Positions 54,958 through 64,000 of a DNA stretch of 64,000 bases are shown piece by piece. The position numbers were made by a program, and so were the translations under genes. Source of the DNA: Shinisaurus crocodilurus (lineage: Eukaryota > Chordata > Lepidosauria > Squamata > Shinisauridae); contig CM037878.1 in assembly GCA_021292165.1 (NCBI GenBank), positions 235,319,546 to 235,383,545 on the forward strand, in the 5' to 3' direction. Within the stretch, counting starts at the first letter, position 1, and each line of letters opens with the position of its first letter. A model generated the notes under the pieces. It saw only the letters and a program-made list of their open reading frames with translations, searched no databases and was not told the origin of the DNA.

Positions 54958-55050
54958 GGTATGACCCACCTGACCATTTTTTGTGCCATTGGCTGTTCAT
55001 ATGGCCAATGCAGTGGTGATCATGCTCTTCCCTTTTGCTGGGTGCCATGT
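54958..55050. other. spacer
   Basis: Target-site copy and a short spacer. Confidence 0.4.
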
Positions 55051-55265
55051 GGGAAGGATCTAATGGTGTCTCGCCACTAGCTCTATTTAGGTTGTCCTAT
55101 ACTAGTGGAAACCAACACTTGCACAATCTCAATAGCACTTGCTAGCACAATGGATTTCCCAGGAAACCATTGTGCTAGGAAGCACTATTGACATTGTGCA
55201 AGTGTTGGTTTCCACTAGTGCAATGGAAATAGCACTAGCAGTTGGACGACATTGGATCCTTCCCA
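55051..55265. mobile_element. hairpin TIR element, copy 1
   Basis: Ends GGGAAGGATCTAATG and CATTGGATCCTTCCC are inverted repeats. Inner arms 55101-55153 and 55167-55219 pair at 49 of 53 positions around a 13-base loop; both hold ACTAGTGGAAACCAACACTT and GCACAATGG. A related element of the same length is at 62335-62547. There is no ORF. Confidence 0.8.
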
Positions 55266-55899
55266 ATATTTCCTACCTAGAATGAGGGCAGTCATCATTG
55301 TTTTCTGCTTCTGTCCTTACTTTGGTTTGTCTTCCTGATGACACTACATATCCATGACACTATGAAGCCAAATCAGAGTCAGGACAGGAGCAGGAACCAA
55401 TGCTTCTTTCTTCCACTCCGGCATCTTCTAGGTAAGAAGTATTGGGGGGGGGCAAATGGGGTCCAGCAGGGAGCACAAATGCCACTTGCTGTAAATGAGT
55501 AAACACTTCACTTTTTTTCATACCCCATCCCCAAAATAACAGAAATTGCCACCCCTCAGCTTCACAGTTTGCAAATAGAGTAACAAAGCTTGAGGGACAA
55601 TTTCATCTTAACCATAAGGAAAACAGTTACCCTTAGTAAAACATTAATAGAACATCCACCATGTGTCTCGGTGTGTGTTTTATAGGGGTGCGAAAGACTA
55701 TTGTACAAGAAAGGCTCGCAGGGCGTAGAGCACTGTAACTCATGGTTCAGCTTGCGATGCGACGAGTCGGGAGGGGGAAGGCAGCCTCAACAAAACAGAC
55801 TCGGGAGGTCAGGCAGAGTTGATTCGAGTAGCTATAATTAAGCCCATTCAGGATTTTGAACACAACCCTATTTAGCCCACGGAGCCCCTCCCTTGTCCT
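55266..55899. other. no recognised feature
   Basis: Non-coding DNA with a G run at 55444-55451. Confidence 0.45.
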
Positions 55900-57539
55900 C
55901 TTTTGTTCCCCGGCTGCCAAATGAGGAGCAGCCATTCTTCTCAGGTCCTGTGGCCTACAGTTTGTTTAGGCAGGCCGAATGGGGCCTGCCTGTTGCTGAT
56001 GCAGAAGTGGTCAGGCTGCTGTGGCTTTTCAGGGGCTACATATCACGGCCCTTCTTCCCCTGCCACTGCTGGGATCATCAGCGGAGGTCACAGCATGGGC
56101 TTTTTGCAGCCAGTCATGGCCCATTTGGGACACTGCAGCTCCATGTTTGCAATGGCCTTCCTCTCCACCACTTCCAGGATTGGTGGCGGAGGTTGTGGTG
56201 TGAGCCTTAGGCCTAATTCAGGCCTACTCATTTGTAGGGATGGTGTTTTTCTCCCAGGCCATAAGGCCAGCTATTGGGTGTGAGAGGGGTGAACTGTGTG
56301 GGGGAGGGCCTCCTCAGGCAGGAGCTGCTCTAATTTGAGCCCAGTAGGCCCTGGTTGAGCTTGCAGGCCCAATTCAAGGGCCTTGGCCTATTGCATCGCA
56401 GCACTATTTAAGCCTCTCTGCAGACCTATAGGCCCGCATTGAATTTCAGGCCTCTGTTTGGGATTGGGGCCAGCAGGTTACATTGCCTTCTAAGAAGAAG
56501 GGGGAAAGAAGGGGAAGGAGAGAGTCCCACCAAATGTGCCCAACGGGTGGTTGTTCAGAGTAGGTGGGGGGACCAGATATTTCAGTGATTTTTGAAGGCA
56601 ATGGAGAAGGACAAAGGGGTCACTTTGCCCCCTACATTCACCCAAAGAGGGGGTGGTATTCCCCAGCTGAGGGAAATGAGGAGACAAGCTCAGTGCAGGC
56701 TATGGCTTTCTGTTTCAGCTTATCTTGATGAAATACAGGCGGGTTCAAGGATAGCAGTGACCCAGCTGGTGGCCGCAACTACCACAGCATCCACAATGAA
56801 CCCCCAGCCTACAGTGATGATACCCACACCGACATGCCAGATCCTGTCATTGTCCAACCCACTGTCAGCCCAGCAGGATGTTGGGGGGGGCAGGATTTCA
56901 CTTCCCTTTGCAAAATTGGGGCCACTTGGCAACATGGGGGCTCCTGTTGTGGATGCAAAGACTGGACTGACCTTTTTCTCAGCCACAAGGAGAGGTGGCA
57001 GCTGGTCAGCCTACTGCGAGTGGAGCACAGGGAGTAGAGGCCCAAGCAACACCTTCTGCTCTGGTTATGGGGCAGAGGTGGCATCGCCACCAAGCAATAG
57101 CTGAACCAGCTGTACCTGTAGCCACTTCGACAACACCTGTAGCCCAGTCTTTACAACTGGCTCCTTCTACACCATTGTCTCCAGCTGTTGCCCCAGATGC
57201 AGGATTCTTGCAAGTGGCTATGGCTACCCCAATTGCCCCACCTGCCTCTATGGAAGCTGAAGGGGTCCACCCAATATTATCGGTGATGGTAGGGCCCATC
57301 CAGTATCCTCAGTGATGGTTGCATGAGCTTCTGTCTGGCAAGGACCAGCAAGATGCATGCCCATGGCCCAGAGTGGAGGGCCTGCCCCCAAATCTGTTGA
57401 TCACTATGCCAAGGCAGATGATTGTGTGGTGCCCACTGGGGCTACGTTCATCTTCTTAGCCTTATTATTTATTGCTGGCAACCAGGGAGGGGGGGAATCT
57501 AAGGGGTGAATTCATATACATTTTTTCCTTGTTTCATGA
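55900..57539 (+). mobile_element. probable 5' part of a decayed retroelement (gag linker region)
   Basis: GC-rich plus-strand sequence with longer than average broken frames. A 170-codon frame at 56592-57104 and a Pro/Ala/Thr-rich frame at 56995-57315 are low-complexity and match no domain I know. Their place upstream of the gag-like fragment at 57790, in the same strand, suggests the variable linker of the same polyprotein. This is an inference from context; the region could also be unrelated. Confidence 0.3.
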
Positions 57540-57730
57540 ACCAGAATTGAGGGATAAAGTATTGCTCTGCATTCTTGTAATTGAAATTATTTTTAATATT
57601 GTATTTTGATTGTATTTTAAATGTGATTTTAATGTTTATTTGTGAACCGTTTAGGGATATTTAAGCAGTATCACAAATAAAAATAAATAAATAAACAATC
57701 AACCGGATAAATAAATAAATAATAAGAAGG
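57540..57730 (+). mobile_element. LINE 3' tail inserted in the retroelement
   Basis: TTGTATTTTGATTGTATTTT, ACCGTTTAGGGATATTTAAG and AATAAAAATAAATAAATAAA form an L2-like 3' UTR end. Confidence 0.5.
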
Positions 57731-57789
57731 GGTTTGGGGGCCAATTGGCTGCCAGATTTTCTAACTTATATGGGGGGTCATTCAACATA

Positions 57790-58040
57790 AGTTCTCGGGG
57801 AGAGGGTGTGTCCTAACAGGGCTTATTCTGAATATGAGGGTGTGGCTTGGCTGACGTATGATGAGGGCTTTTGCATGAGAGTGGCCTTTGACCCTTCCCT
57901 GGGTTGGGACAATAAGAACCAGGACCTCTGGCTGCACTTTATGACCCCTGCTAGGCCAGTAGTAGGAGACAGGGTCAATAGCAGCCATGTATTGGTGAAG
58001 CAACCTGCTGCCTTGTCTCCCCACACAAGCGACGGTCAGC
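57790..58040 (+). pseudogene. gag-like fragment of a tyrosine-recombinase (Ngaro/DIRS-type) retrotransposon
   Basis: Plus-strand codons read YSEYEGVAWLTYDEGFCMRV, then FDPSLGWDNKNQDLWLHFM, then PARPVVGDRVNSSHVL. This YD..F..R.A..P.L.WD.....LW pattern is one I recall from gag-like proteins of Ngaro/DIRS-type elements in vertebrates and marine invertebrates, where a Cys/His finger usually follows; here the finger is lost before the (GT)n run. It is followed within 140 bp by the terminal repeat at 58178-58580 in the same orientation, so the recombinase and polymerase part is missing. Family assignment rests on memory, not on a search. Confidence 0.45.
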
Positions 58041-58102
58041 CGGTAATGATAAATATTTTGGCAGATCTGTGGACAGACCTGCTTGATTTAATTCAAAGCA
58101 GG

Positions 58103-58103
<1 letters not shown>

Positions 58104-58142
<39 letters not shown>
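58104..58142. repeat. (GT)n microsatellite
   Basis: About nineteen GT units with minor breaks at the end. Confidence 0.95.
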
Positions 58143-58148
<6 letters not shown>

Positions 58149-58177
58149 AACTAATCAGAGGCTTGTTGCTTGCCTGT

Positions 58178-58580
58178 AGCAGGTAGGTGTGGACATATTT
58201 AGTTAAGGTTGGTGAGCATCTGGAGGCACCTTTATGGTGATAGGTGATGCCTGAGGCTTCCTGCTCAGAGCCTTGAGACCCAGTGGGGATTGCTTTTGAG
58301 GCTAACTCAACTCACCCGCTTGGAGTTTTGAGGCCACAGGAGGGGGTGACACAGTGACAGGAAGGCCTCCCAGAACCTGTATGGTGTAGACCCGAGGGCT
58401 AGTGATCCCACAAACACCACTCAGCAGGGCTTGGATGCCTCACCAAATACACTGACAAGCTAGTTGCCTGTATAGGTTAGAAGCCCACACTGGTTCCCCT
58501 TTGCAGATCTCTCTAAATAAATGTAGCCCAAGTCTATACCAATTGCATCTATATTGCATCTCTTTATCCCCACCCTCCTT
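58178..58580 (+). mobile_element. terminal repeat of the unidentified retroelement, copy 3
   Basis: Opposite strand to the copies at 34540 and 60139, more diverged. Matching blocks: GCAGGTAGGTG, GGTTGGTGAGCATCTGGAGG, GGCTTCCTGCTCAGAGCC, GCTTTTGAGGCTAACTCAAC, GGAAGGCCTCCCAGAACCTG, TTTGCAGATCTCTCTAAATA with AATGTAGCCC. The AATAAATG signal and GCAGATCT are conserved in all three. It follows the gag-like fragment directly, which ties this repeat to that element. Confidence 0.6.
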
Positions 58581-58804
58581 CCACTTGCAAATGTGTTACA
58601 CGGTGGGGCGTGTATTTTCCCCTTTGATGCTAAATAGCAAGACCACAGCCCTTTTTTTCTCCTGTAAAGCAAAAGAGTTTCTATTACACAAATTGTTATT
58701 TTACGTCTGTACATTGGAAGAAAAATGGGAAGGTTAAGACCTGAGCTTGCAGAAACCTCTGCCTTTTCACAATAGCAGAAAATGTTGTTTATTTATCTTT
58801 CGCC
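58581..58804. other. no recognised feature
   Basis: Short non-coding stretch. Confidence 0.4.
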
Positions 58805-58958
58805 CACAAATGAGAATGATTTCCCATGACCCAGTTATAGAAATGATGCTGAGTAAGCTAGGGATACACTGGTAATATATGGACTTCTGAGATTTCCAGC
58901 TTTCTCTGGAACCAAGCTGGATTTAAGCCTGGCAAAATTTATATGATGCTGCAGTAGT
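58805..58958 (+). repeat. long inverted repeat, left arm
   Basis: About 154 bp matching the reverse complement of 59987-60138 at roughly 85-90 percent. Shared words include CACAAATGAGAATGATTTC, TGACCCAGTT.TAGAAATGAT, GGACTTCTGAGATTTCCAGC and AACCAAGCTGGATTTAAGCC. Confidence 0.8.
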
Positions 58959-59024
58959 TCCATCATGATCAGTGTGTAGGTAGCTGGAAGAATATCATAT
59001 TCTATGTGCTGCCCTTCCTAACTG

Positions 59025-59355
59025 ATGCACTTGATAGCAGCTCAGACTAAAACAGTTATAACAGCAATCCCAAAAGATCACAAAGGTTCCATGGACTTTG
59101 AAGAAGCCCGAGTGCAAGGTGAAAGGGAGAAACGTGCTAAGCGAAAAGCACGTCAAATGAATCCTTTACAGGACCATCTTCTATCTGGTAACCTGTGTCT
59201 TCACTGTGGGAAGCTGTGTGGATCTAGAATTGGCCTCCACAGTCACTTACGGACCCATCGCTAGAGTCTACACAATCTTCTTTAGAATTTCCTCCTTTTA
59301 TCCCGGAAGACAATCTTACTCGGTCACGAGTGATCGCCTGATGATGATGACACCT
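59025..59355 (+). mobile_element. RTE-like LINE 3' end with CCHH finger
   Basis: Codons at 59100-59262 encode a Lys/Arg-rich helix and then CLHCGKLCGSRIGLHSHLRT with a stop after His-Arg. This C.HC..CGSRIGL.SH finger is the C-terminal end of ORF2 in a group of vertebrate non-LTR elements. The 3' UTR CGGAAGACAATCTTACTCGG, ACGAGTGATCGCCTGATGAT ends in (GAT)n, the usual simple-repeat end of RTE-type LINEs. The 79-codon ORF starting at 59025 is only this fragment, not a gene. Confidence 0.55.
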
Positions 59356-59577
59356 GAATTTTCTTCATGCTATATTATACCCCATGTACATTCTGTATGC
59401 TGCTTTTGTATACCAAGTAATTATTGTATAATGGTATCTTATGAATGGAGAAGCTGTTTGTCCTCTTGTTTTACTTTTCTCTTTCCCCATTTTTAGCACC
59501 TATTTTTCCCTGCCCTTCAAATTCTCCCCCTCCCTCCATTCCAGCAACAAAGTGAAATATTTCCGACTGCCTTAAAT
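59356..59577. other. no recognised feature
   Basis: Non-coding DNA inside the long inverted repeat. Confidence 0.4.
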
Positions 59578-59770
59578 CAGTGGTGGTCAACTTGTTGCCC
59601 TCCAGATGTTTTGGCCTACAACTCCCATCAACAAAGCCAATAGTGAGGTTTGATGGGAATGCAAACAGTTAAAAAAAGAGAGAGAGAGCTCCCATGTGAG
59701 TTCAGGGTTGCAAATAGGGTAAGTCTGGATGATGTGCAAACTGAAACATAATTCTCATACATCCCTGCAC
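59578..59770. mobile_element. hAT-type MITE half joined to a TAGGGATG-type end
   Basis: CAGTGGTGGTCAACTTGTTG, CCTCCAGATGTTTTGGCC and TACAACTCCCATCA are the left half of the hAT MITE seen at 31718. After GTTTGATGGGA at 59658 it changes to a different sequence ending AATTCTCATACATCCCTG, the right end of the TAGGGATG family. Confidence 0.5.
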
Positions 59771-59986
59771 CAGAGGCACTCCTCTGAATCCCCCTGACTT
59801 TAGAGGTGTGGTAGGTAGTAAGCAGAGAAAAAGTCTTCTCCATTATGGTACCCAACCTGTTGGGTCTCCTCACTTAAGTAAGCTTGCTCCACATCTACTC
59901 TTGAATCTTTTTGTATGGGATGAAGAAACATACAAGAAACAGAGCCTGTATTTATAGAACCAGAAAATTTAAATTGGGGCCAAGGC
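59771..59986. other. no recognised feature
   Basis: Non-coding DNA inside the long inverted repeat. Confidence 0.4.
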
Positions 59987-60138
59987 TACTACAGCATAAT
60001 ATAAATCTTGCCAGGCTTAAATCCAGCTTGGTTCTAGAGCGAGCTGGAAATCTCAGAAGTCCATACATTACCAGTGTATCACTGGTTTACTTAGCATCAT
60101 TTCTACAACTGGGTCATAAGAAATCATTCTCATTTGTG
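59987..60138 (-). repeat. long inverted repeat, right arm
   Basis: Reverse complement of 58805-58958. It stops exactly where the terminal repeat at 60139 begins. Confidence 0.8.
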
Positions 60139-60812
60139 CATGTAAAGGGGGAAACTAAAGAGTCGAGACACAAGATATAGTGTAAAATTAGGGCCACATT
60201 TATTGAATAATCAAAGATCTGCGAAGGGAAGAAGTGCGGGTATTAACCAAACTGGCCATTGATCAGTGGAGATATTCACAGGCGAAAATATCCAACTTCG
60301 AGGGGTGGTGCTGCAACTAGCCACCCCCCAGTTTTACACCACCATGGTGCTGGGAGGCCTTCCCACTGACTGTCACCGCCTCACAGGGCCGTGAAACACT
60401 GATATGGATGAGGTGAGTTGGCCTCAAAGGCAAGCCTTATCTCTCACAAACTGAGCCGCAAAACCCAGCAACGGGGAGCCTCGGGTCTCGCCAGTCACCT
60501 AAAAGGTGCCATCGGATGATCACCAAACCCTACCCGACTGCCTATTCCTGCACTTACCTGCCAAATGCGACTGAATTGAATTAAAACAATTTTAAAAAAA
60601 CACAAAATAACAAATCCCAACCCTGGGTCACAGTGTAGAGTAGTTGAAACACGCACAGTTCCCCTTAAGCCAATTGAGGCAATGAGCCAAAATTCCTACT
60701 CGGCCCCCAAATGGGCGACCAGAGGAGCCTACACTGCTAACAGGGAGGGAGGGAGCCGCAAAAAAGAAAGAGGCTGAGGGTGGGGCAACCAGGCCGCAAA
60801 ACCCAGCAATGG
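60139..60812 (-). mobile_element. terminal repeat of the unidentified retroelement, copy 2
   Basis: Best-preserved copy, without the SINE found in copy 1. Minus sense: CCTCCCTGTTAGCAGTGTAG, TCGCCCATTTGGGGGCCGAG, TTGGCTCATTGCC, GTGCAGGAATAGGCAGTCGG, GGCACCTTTTAGGTGACTGG, GGAAGGCCTCCCAGCACCAT, CTTCGCAGATCTTTGATTAT, AATAAATGTGGCCC. The piece GCCGCAAAACCCAGCAA occurs twice (60450 and 60790), a small internal duplication. No target duplication was found. Confidence 0.6.
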
Positions 60813-61246
60813 GAGAACATTTGGGAAATGGATAAGCATTTTATGAATGATTGATGAGAATGCAAATTAAAAAACAAGCAGGTTCTGAATGAAGTTAAGG
60901 AAAGTTTGCTTGTCATTAATGTTAAAGCTAGAATTATTAAATATACAGGTTAACAAACCCTGCTAAAGGAGAAGTCCTATCTCCTCCCCCCCTCCTCTGA
61001 GAGTGTCAACCAACATAGATAGAAGTGGTTGTAGCATCATATAAAATGCTTTTGACAAATGCCGTTATGAAAGTCTTCTGAGTAAATTTATCAGCCAAGT
61101 TATAAGAGGACTGATCCTTTTATGGGTCAGTATCCGATTAAAGAGCAGAGTGTAGGAATACATGGACAGTTTTCACAATGAACAAAACAAGCAGATCTAA
61201 TTGGGAATAGTGCGATTTAATATTCATAAATAATGTGGAGTCCAGT
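60813..61246. other. no recognised feature
   Basis: AT-rich non-coding DNA. Confidence 0.45.
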
Positions 61247-61331
61247 TTGGTTTCAGCAATGTAGGAAGAAGAAAAAAAGTATTGTCCACCTTGGTTTCAG
61301 CAATGTAGCAAGAAAAAAAAAAGTATTATCC
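61247..61331. repeat. two-copy tandem duplication, about 44-bp unit
   Basis: TTGGTTTCAGCAATGTAGGA...AAAAAAAGTATTGTCCA is repeated as TTGGTTTCAGCAATGTAGCA...AAAAAAAGTATTATCCA. Confidence 0.9.
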
Positions 61332-61574
61332 AGTGTAGGAAGATAGTGCCAGAAGAAGCACAGAAGGGAGGAAAAATCCTAAATGGTGCAGAAAATCCCA
61401 TATTCTGACATGTTTCAATGAAAACGTTCTTCTTCAGGAGAATCATTATGTAAACAAACAAGTACCACTTTTCTAGCCAAGTGTATTCTAGTACTGTCTA
61501 GTTCCTTGAAGAACTTTTGTCTCAAAATGCGTATGGGATTTAAGACTATAAAATAAACGCTGAAATTCCCTGCA
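61332..61574. other. no recognised feature
   Basis: Non-coding DNA. Confidence 0.4.
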
Positions 61575-61581
61575 CATATGC

Positions 61582-61612
61582 AGGGAAGCTGCAATAAACT
61601 TGCAGCTTCCCT
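61582..61612. repeat. short perfect hairpin
   Basis: AGGGAAGCTGCAA and TTGCAGCTTCCCT, 13-bp perfect arms, loop TAAAC. A second small hairpin CCCTGCA.CATATGCAGGG overlaps on the left. Confidence 0.85.
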
Positions 61613-62334
61613 CTGCATTTGCAACTGTGTAGAGACCACTGTGCATATGATGCCGCTACTACACATGACCTATATTCATATGGAGCAGTTTCCATGCAGA
61701 AAATTAAAATGTCTACCACGAGGCTACTTAGTTCTTCAACCCACCTAAAATCCTATGTACATGGAGAGACTCCTACAGTTTCCTGTCTAGGCTCCAGCAT
61801 GGTGGTGTGAATTGTATTATTTAGTCTCACTGGCTCCCTTTTTTCAGCTGTTATTTAGAGGATACACTGTGAACCATTTTTATCTTTCCTTTGATTTATG
61901 TGTATCGATTACTTTGTGCTTACCATTCATTCTAGTCAAGAGACAAAGATAACACCCTTTCCCTTTACCAGCAATGTAGCTTTTAAAGTATTTTCCTTTC
62001 TTTTTTACATAAGCAAGTAATGGTTTTGAATTCCCTTCTGGGAATCAGTGAAGCATTATTGTCAACAACATGAAATTGGTGTCATCTTCAAACATAACCT
62101 GTTTTTACATGGCGACATAATGAATTTCAGCTGAAATCAGTATTTATATGCATCACTAGAATAATTGAATGCCTCTTATGACTCAGAAAAATAAAGGTGA
62201 GACTCTCCCCATGGCTACACATGGCTATGTCCCATTAATTTCAATAAGTATAAAGGACTGGTGACTTGAGAACAAGCAACAAAACAAAGGCGGGCGGACG
62301 AATATGCCAGGTGAAATTTTGGGCTGGGACACAT
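61613..62334. other. no recognised feature
   Basis: Non-coding DNA. Confidence 0.45.
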
Positions 62335-62547
62335 AGGGCAGTACCCAATCAGACACTGGTGCTAATGTAAATTGCATTGTGCTAGCATAAGGAACCTCTA
62401 GCACAGTGCCAACTGCATTAGCTGGTGGGACAGGATTCCCCCGAAAACCCATTGTGCCAGCTAACACTATTGGTGTTATGCTAGAGGTCTCTTATACTAG
62501 TGCAACGTAATTTCTGTTAGACCTTGTGTCCAATTGGATACAGCCCT
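62335..62547. mobile_element. hairpin TIR element, copy 2
   Basis: Ends AGGGCAGTACCCAATCAGAC and GTCCAATTGGATACAGCCCT are inverted repeats (about 18 of 22 pairs). The centre has CACAGTGCCAACTGCATTAG, CCATTGTGCCAGCTAACACT and a mirrored arm. Same length and CCATTGTGC-AGC core as 55051-55265, more diverged. Confidence 0.7.
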
Positions 62548-63159
62548 TATGTGCAAATAGATTTATCCATAGATAGGTACTACAATTGCCACTTTGAACA
62601 TTAGACTGGGTCATTATTTGCAAGTTAATTTACTTAGGGGTAAGGGAAGAATTGTATGAATTGTGCTATTTCACATATGGACCTCTGTGAGTAGTTAAGG
62701 GCAGGGATGTGCTCTACCACTTCCACCATATGAAGGGGTACACAATGCCAATAGGTGTATACTAGTTGGCCACTTAACACAATATAACCAACCTTGTACA
62801 CATAATCAGGATAGCTAAACAATTTTAAAACAGCATAGTCTTTTTTTTTTTTTTACATCTCTAATGCATGCTTGTAGATAAAGTAGAGACTCCAATCCAC
62901 ACTTATGATTGGATAGATTCAAAGGGTGATGGCTATTCTAGCTGAATTAATCTGGAATAAAAAGCATTATTATATATTGCTATTTGGACAGTAAAAAGTT
63001 TAACTGACAACAGTAGAATTAAAGGAAACATATGAAATTAATAATTGTAGTAGAAAAAAAATAAACATTCCATACACACAAAATACAAAAAGGTAGTTAC
63101 TTCTGATTCAGATCTAATATTATAGATCCAGTAAATCCAAACTGAATTTCAAATACTGG
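62548..63159. other. no recognised feature
   Basis: AT-rich non-coding DNA with a T run at 62841-62854. Confidence 0.45.
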
Positions 63160-63690
63160 TCATAAAGAATTCACCATGGTTAATTGTGTCATCTTATGGT
63201 CCCTGGAAGGGCATCCCACAGAGCCATAAGATAGATCAGTTGTCTGCTTCTGAGGGCAGAGACAGAAATCCAACTTCAGAAAAGGTCCAACATCAGAAGC
63301 CCACTCCCATTCCATGTGGAAACCTCTGCAGCCTGTACAACTCTGATACTGGAGCTCTGCAGATGTGGGAGGCATTCCATGGATTTGTGAGGGGATGTTA
63401 CTTCAGCATTCCAGAAGAATCTTTGGATCCACAGGATCCATAGGTCTCCTATTCCTCAGACATGCCTCCATGGAGAGAACTATGTCAGCCCCTGGAGATG
63501 ACACAGTTAATTTCCTTCCCATTGATGTCAAAGGGACAGAAAAATTTCAAGCAAGAAAAAAAACCTTGGACAATGACCAAAAAACACCATCCACTTCTTC
63601 CTCTCTTCTGTCCTGCTGGGTCGCATTGGATGGACTTTGAATACCTCAGAGATTCTGGTTCCAGAGGTTTCCACACAGAAAGGTAGGGCT
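63160..63690. repeat. unclassified sequence with weak inverted ends
   Basis: CCATGTGGAAACCTCTGCAG near 63314 and CCAGAGGTTTCCACACAG near 63661 pair over 13 bp. Interior pairing is poor. It could be an eroded MITE. The ORFs here have no family signature. Confidence 0.3.
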
Positions 63691-64000
63691 GTTCTGCCTG
63701 TGAATCTAGAATATGTTGACTGTTTGATCAGGAAGATCTTGCTATCATTTGCATCAGATAGGTCTGTATACTCTGCTGAATTATTGAGGCTTTTGTAAAT
63801 CTGAATATTTGTGATATTTTAATTTGTTCATACCAAATTATATTTTCACCCTGGAAAAACACAATTGGTGATGCAATTTCTTCTGTGGTTTTAAACATTA
63901 TTAATCTTCTCCAATGAGACGGGGTGACAAATTTACCCCAAGTTCACTTTTCATTGCAGAATTTATACAGACGTAGACCTACAACACAGACTTCCCATGA
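63691..64000. other. no recognised feature
   Basis: Non-coding DNA to the end of the window. Confidence 0.45.

Noticed and set aside
56592..57104. 170-codon plus frame as a gene
   Set aside because: Low-complexity composition and no recognisable domain; kept only as a possible retroelement linker.
59025..59264. Small C2H2 zinc-finger gene
   Set aside because: The single finger and the following 3' UTR with GAT repeat match the end of a LINE ORF2.

Overview
This window looks like intergenic DNA from a squamate reptile (lizard or snake). The main evidence is three tRNA-derived SINEs of the Sauria type (A box and B box, Bov-B-like 3' tail), young CR1 LINEs ending in ATTCTATG repeats, several old L2-like LINEs, a DIRS-type gag, and many short hairpin transposons. 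I found no exon, tRNA gene, rRNA gene, CRISPR array or other host gene that I can support. Almost everything identifiable is a mobile element or its remains.

Layout. 0-10.5 kb: two TAGGGATG-ended inverted-repeat elements, a decayed L2-like LINE (3902-6046, minus), then a DIRS-type gag (minus) split in two by a 5'-truncated CR1 (7465-9794, plus). 10.5-20 kb: an older CR1-like 3' end, a second young CR1 fragment, a GACTCG-rich element, a mariner-like MITE, several hairpins and another L2-like fragment. 20.3-24.1 kb: a truncated endogenous retrovirus (pol remnant, polypurine tract, LTR on minus), a perfect 29-bp inverted repeat 1.1 kb apart, and a second LTR-like stretch. 25-34 kb: hairpins, L2-like fragments, microsatellites and a hAT-type MITE with an 8-bp target duplication. 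34.5-38.7 kb: an LTR-like repeat carrying a nested Sauria SINE, a fold-back element carrying a Sauria SINE and a 5S rRNA/CR1 chimeric SINE, and a possible solo LTR. 38.7-47 kb: mostly plain DNA with two SINEs and old LINE pieces. 47.1-51.2 kb: a full-length CR1 on minus with both ORFs open. 51.7-55.3 kb: more TAGGGATG elements, an L2-like fragment, a solo LTR with a 5-bp duplication and a TIR hairpin. 55.9-60.8 kb: a decayed tyrosine-recombinase-type retrotransposon gag followed by a polyadenylation-signal-bearing terminal repeat, two further copies of which lie elsewhere in the window, and a 1.3-kb inverted-repeat structure. 61-64 kb: a small tandem duplication, a hairpin and a second copy of the TIR hairpin family.

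Working relationships. The only units likely to have coding capacity are CR1 ORF1 (zinc-binding motif, coiled coil, SGNH esterase) and CR1 ORF2 (APE endonuclease plus reverse transcriptase). The CR1 3' tail is shared by the 5S-derived SINE, which fits SINE mobilisation by CR1 machinery. The most notable items are the intact CR1, the 5S/CR1 chimera, and the uncharacterised terminal-repeat family linked to a gag-like fragment. No novel host defence or metabolic system is visible.
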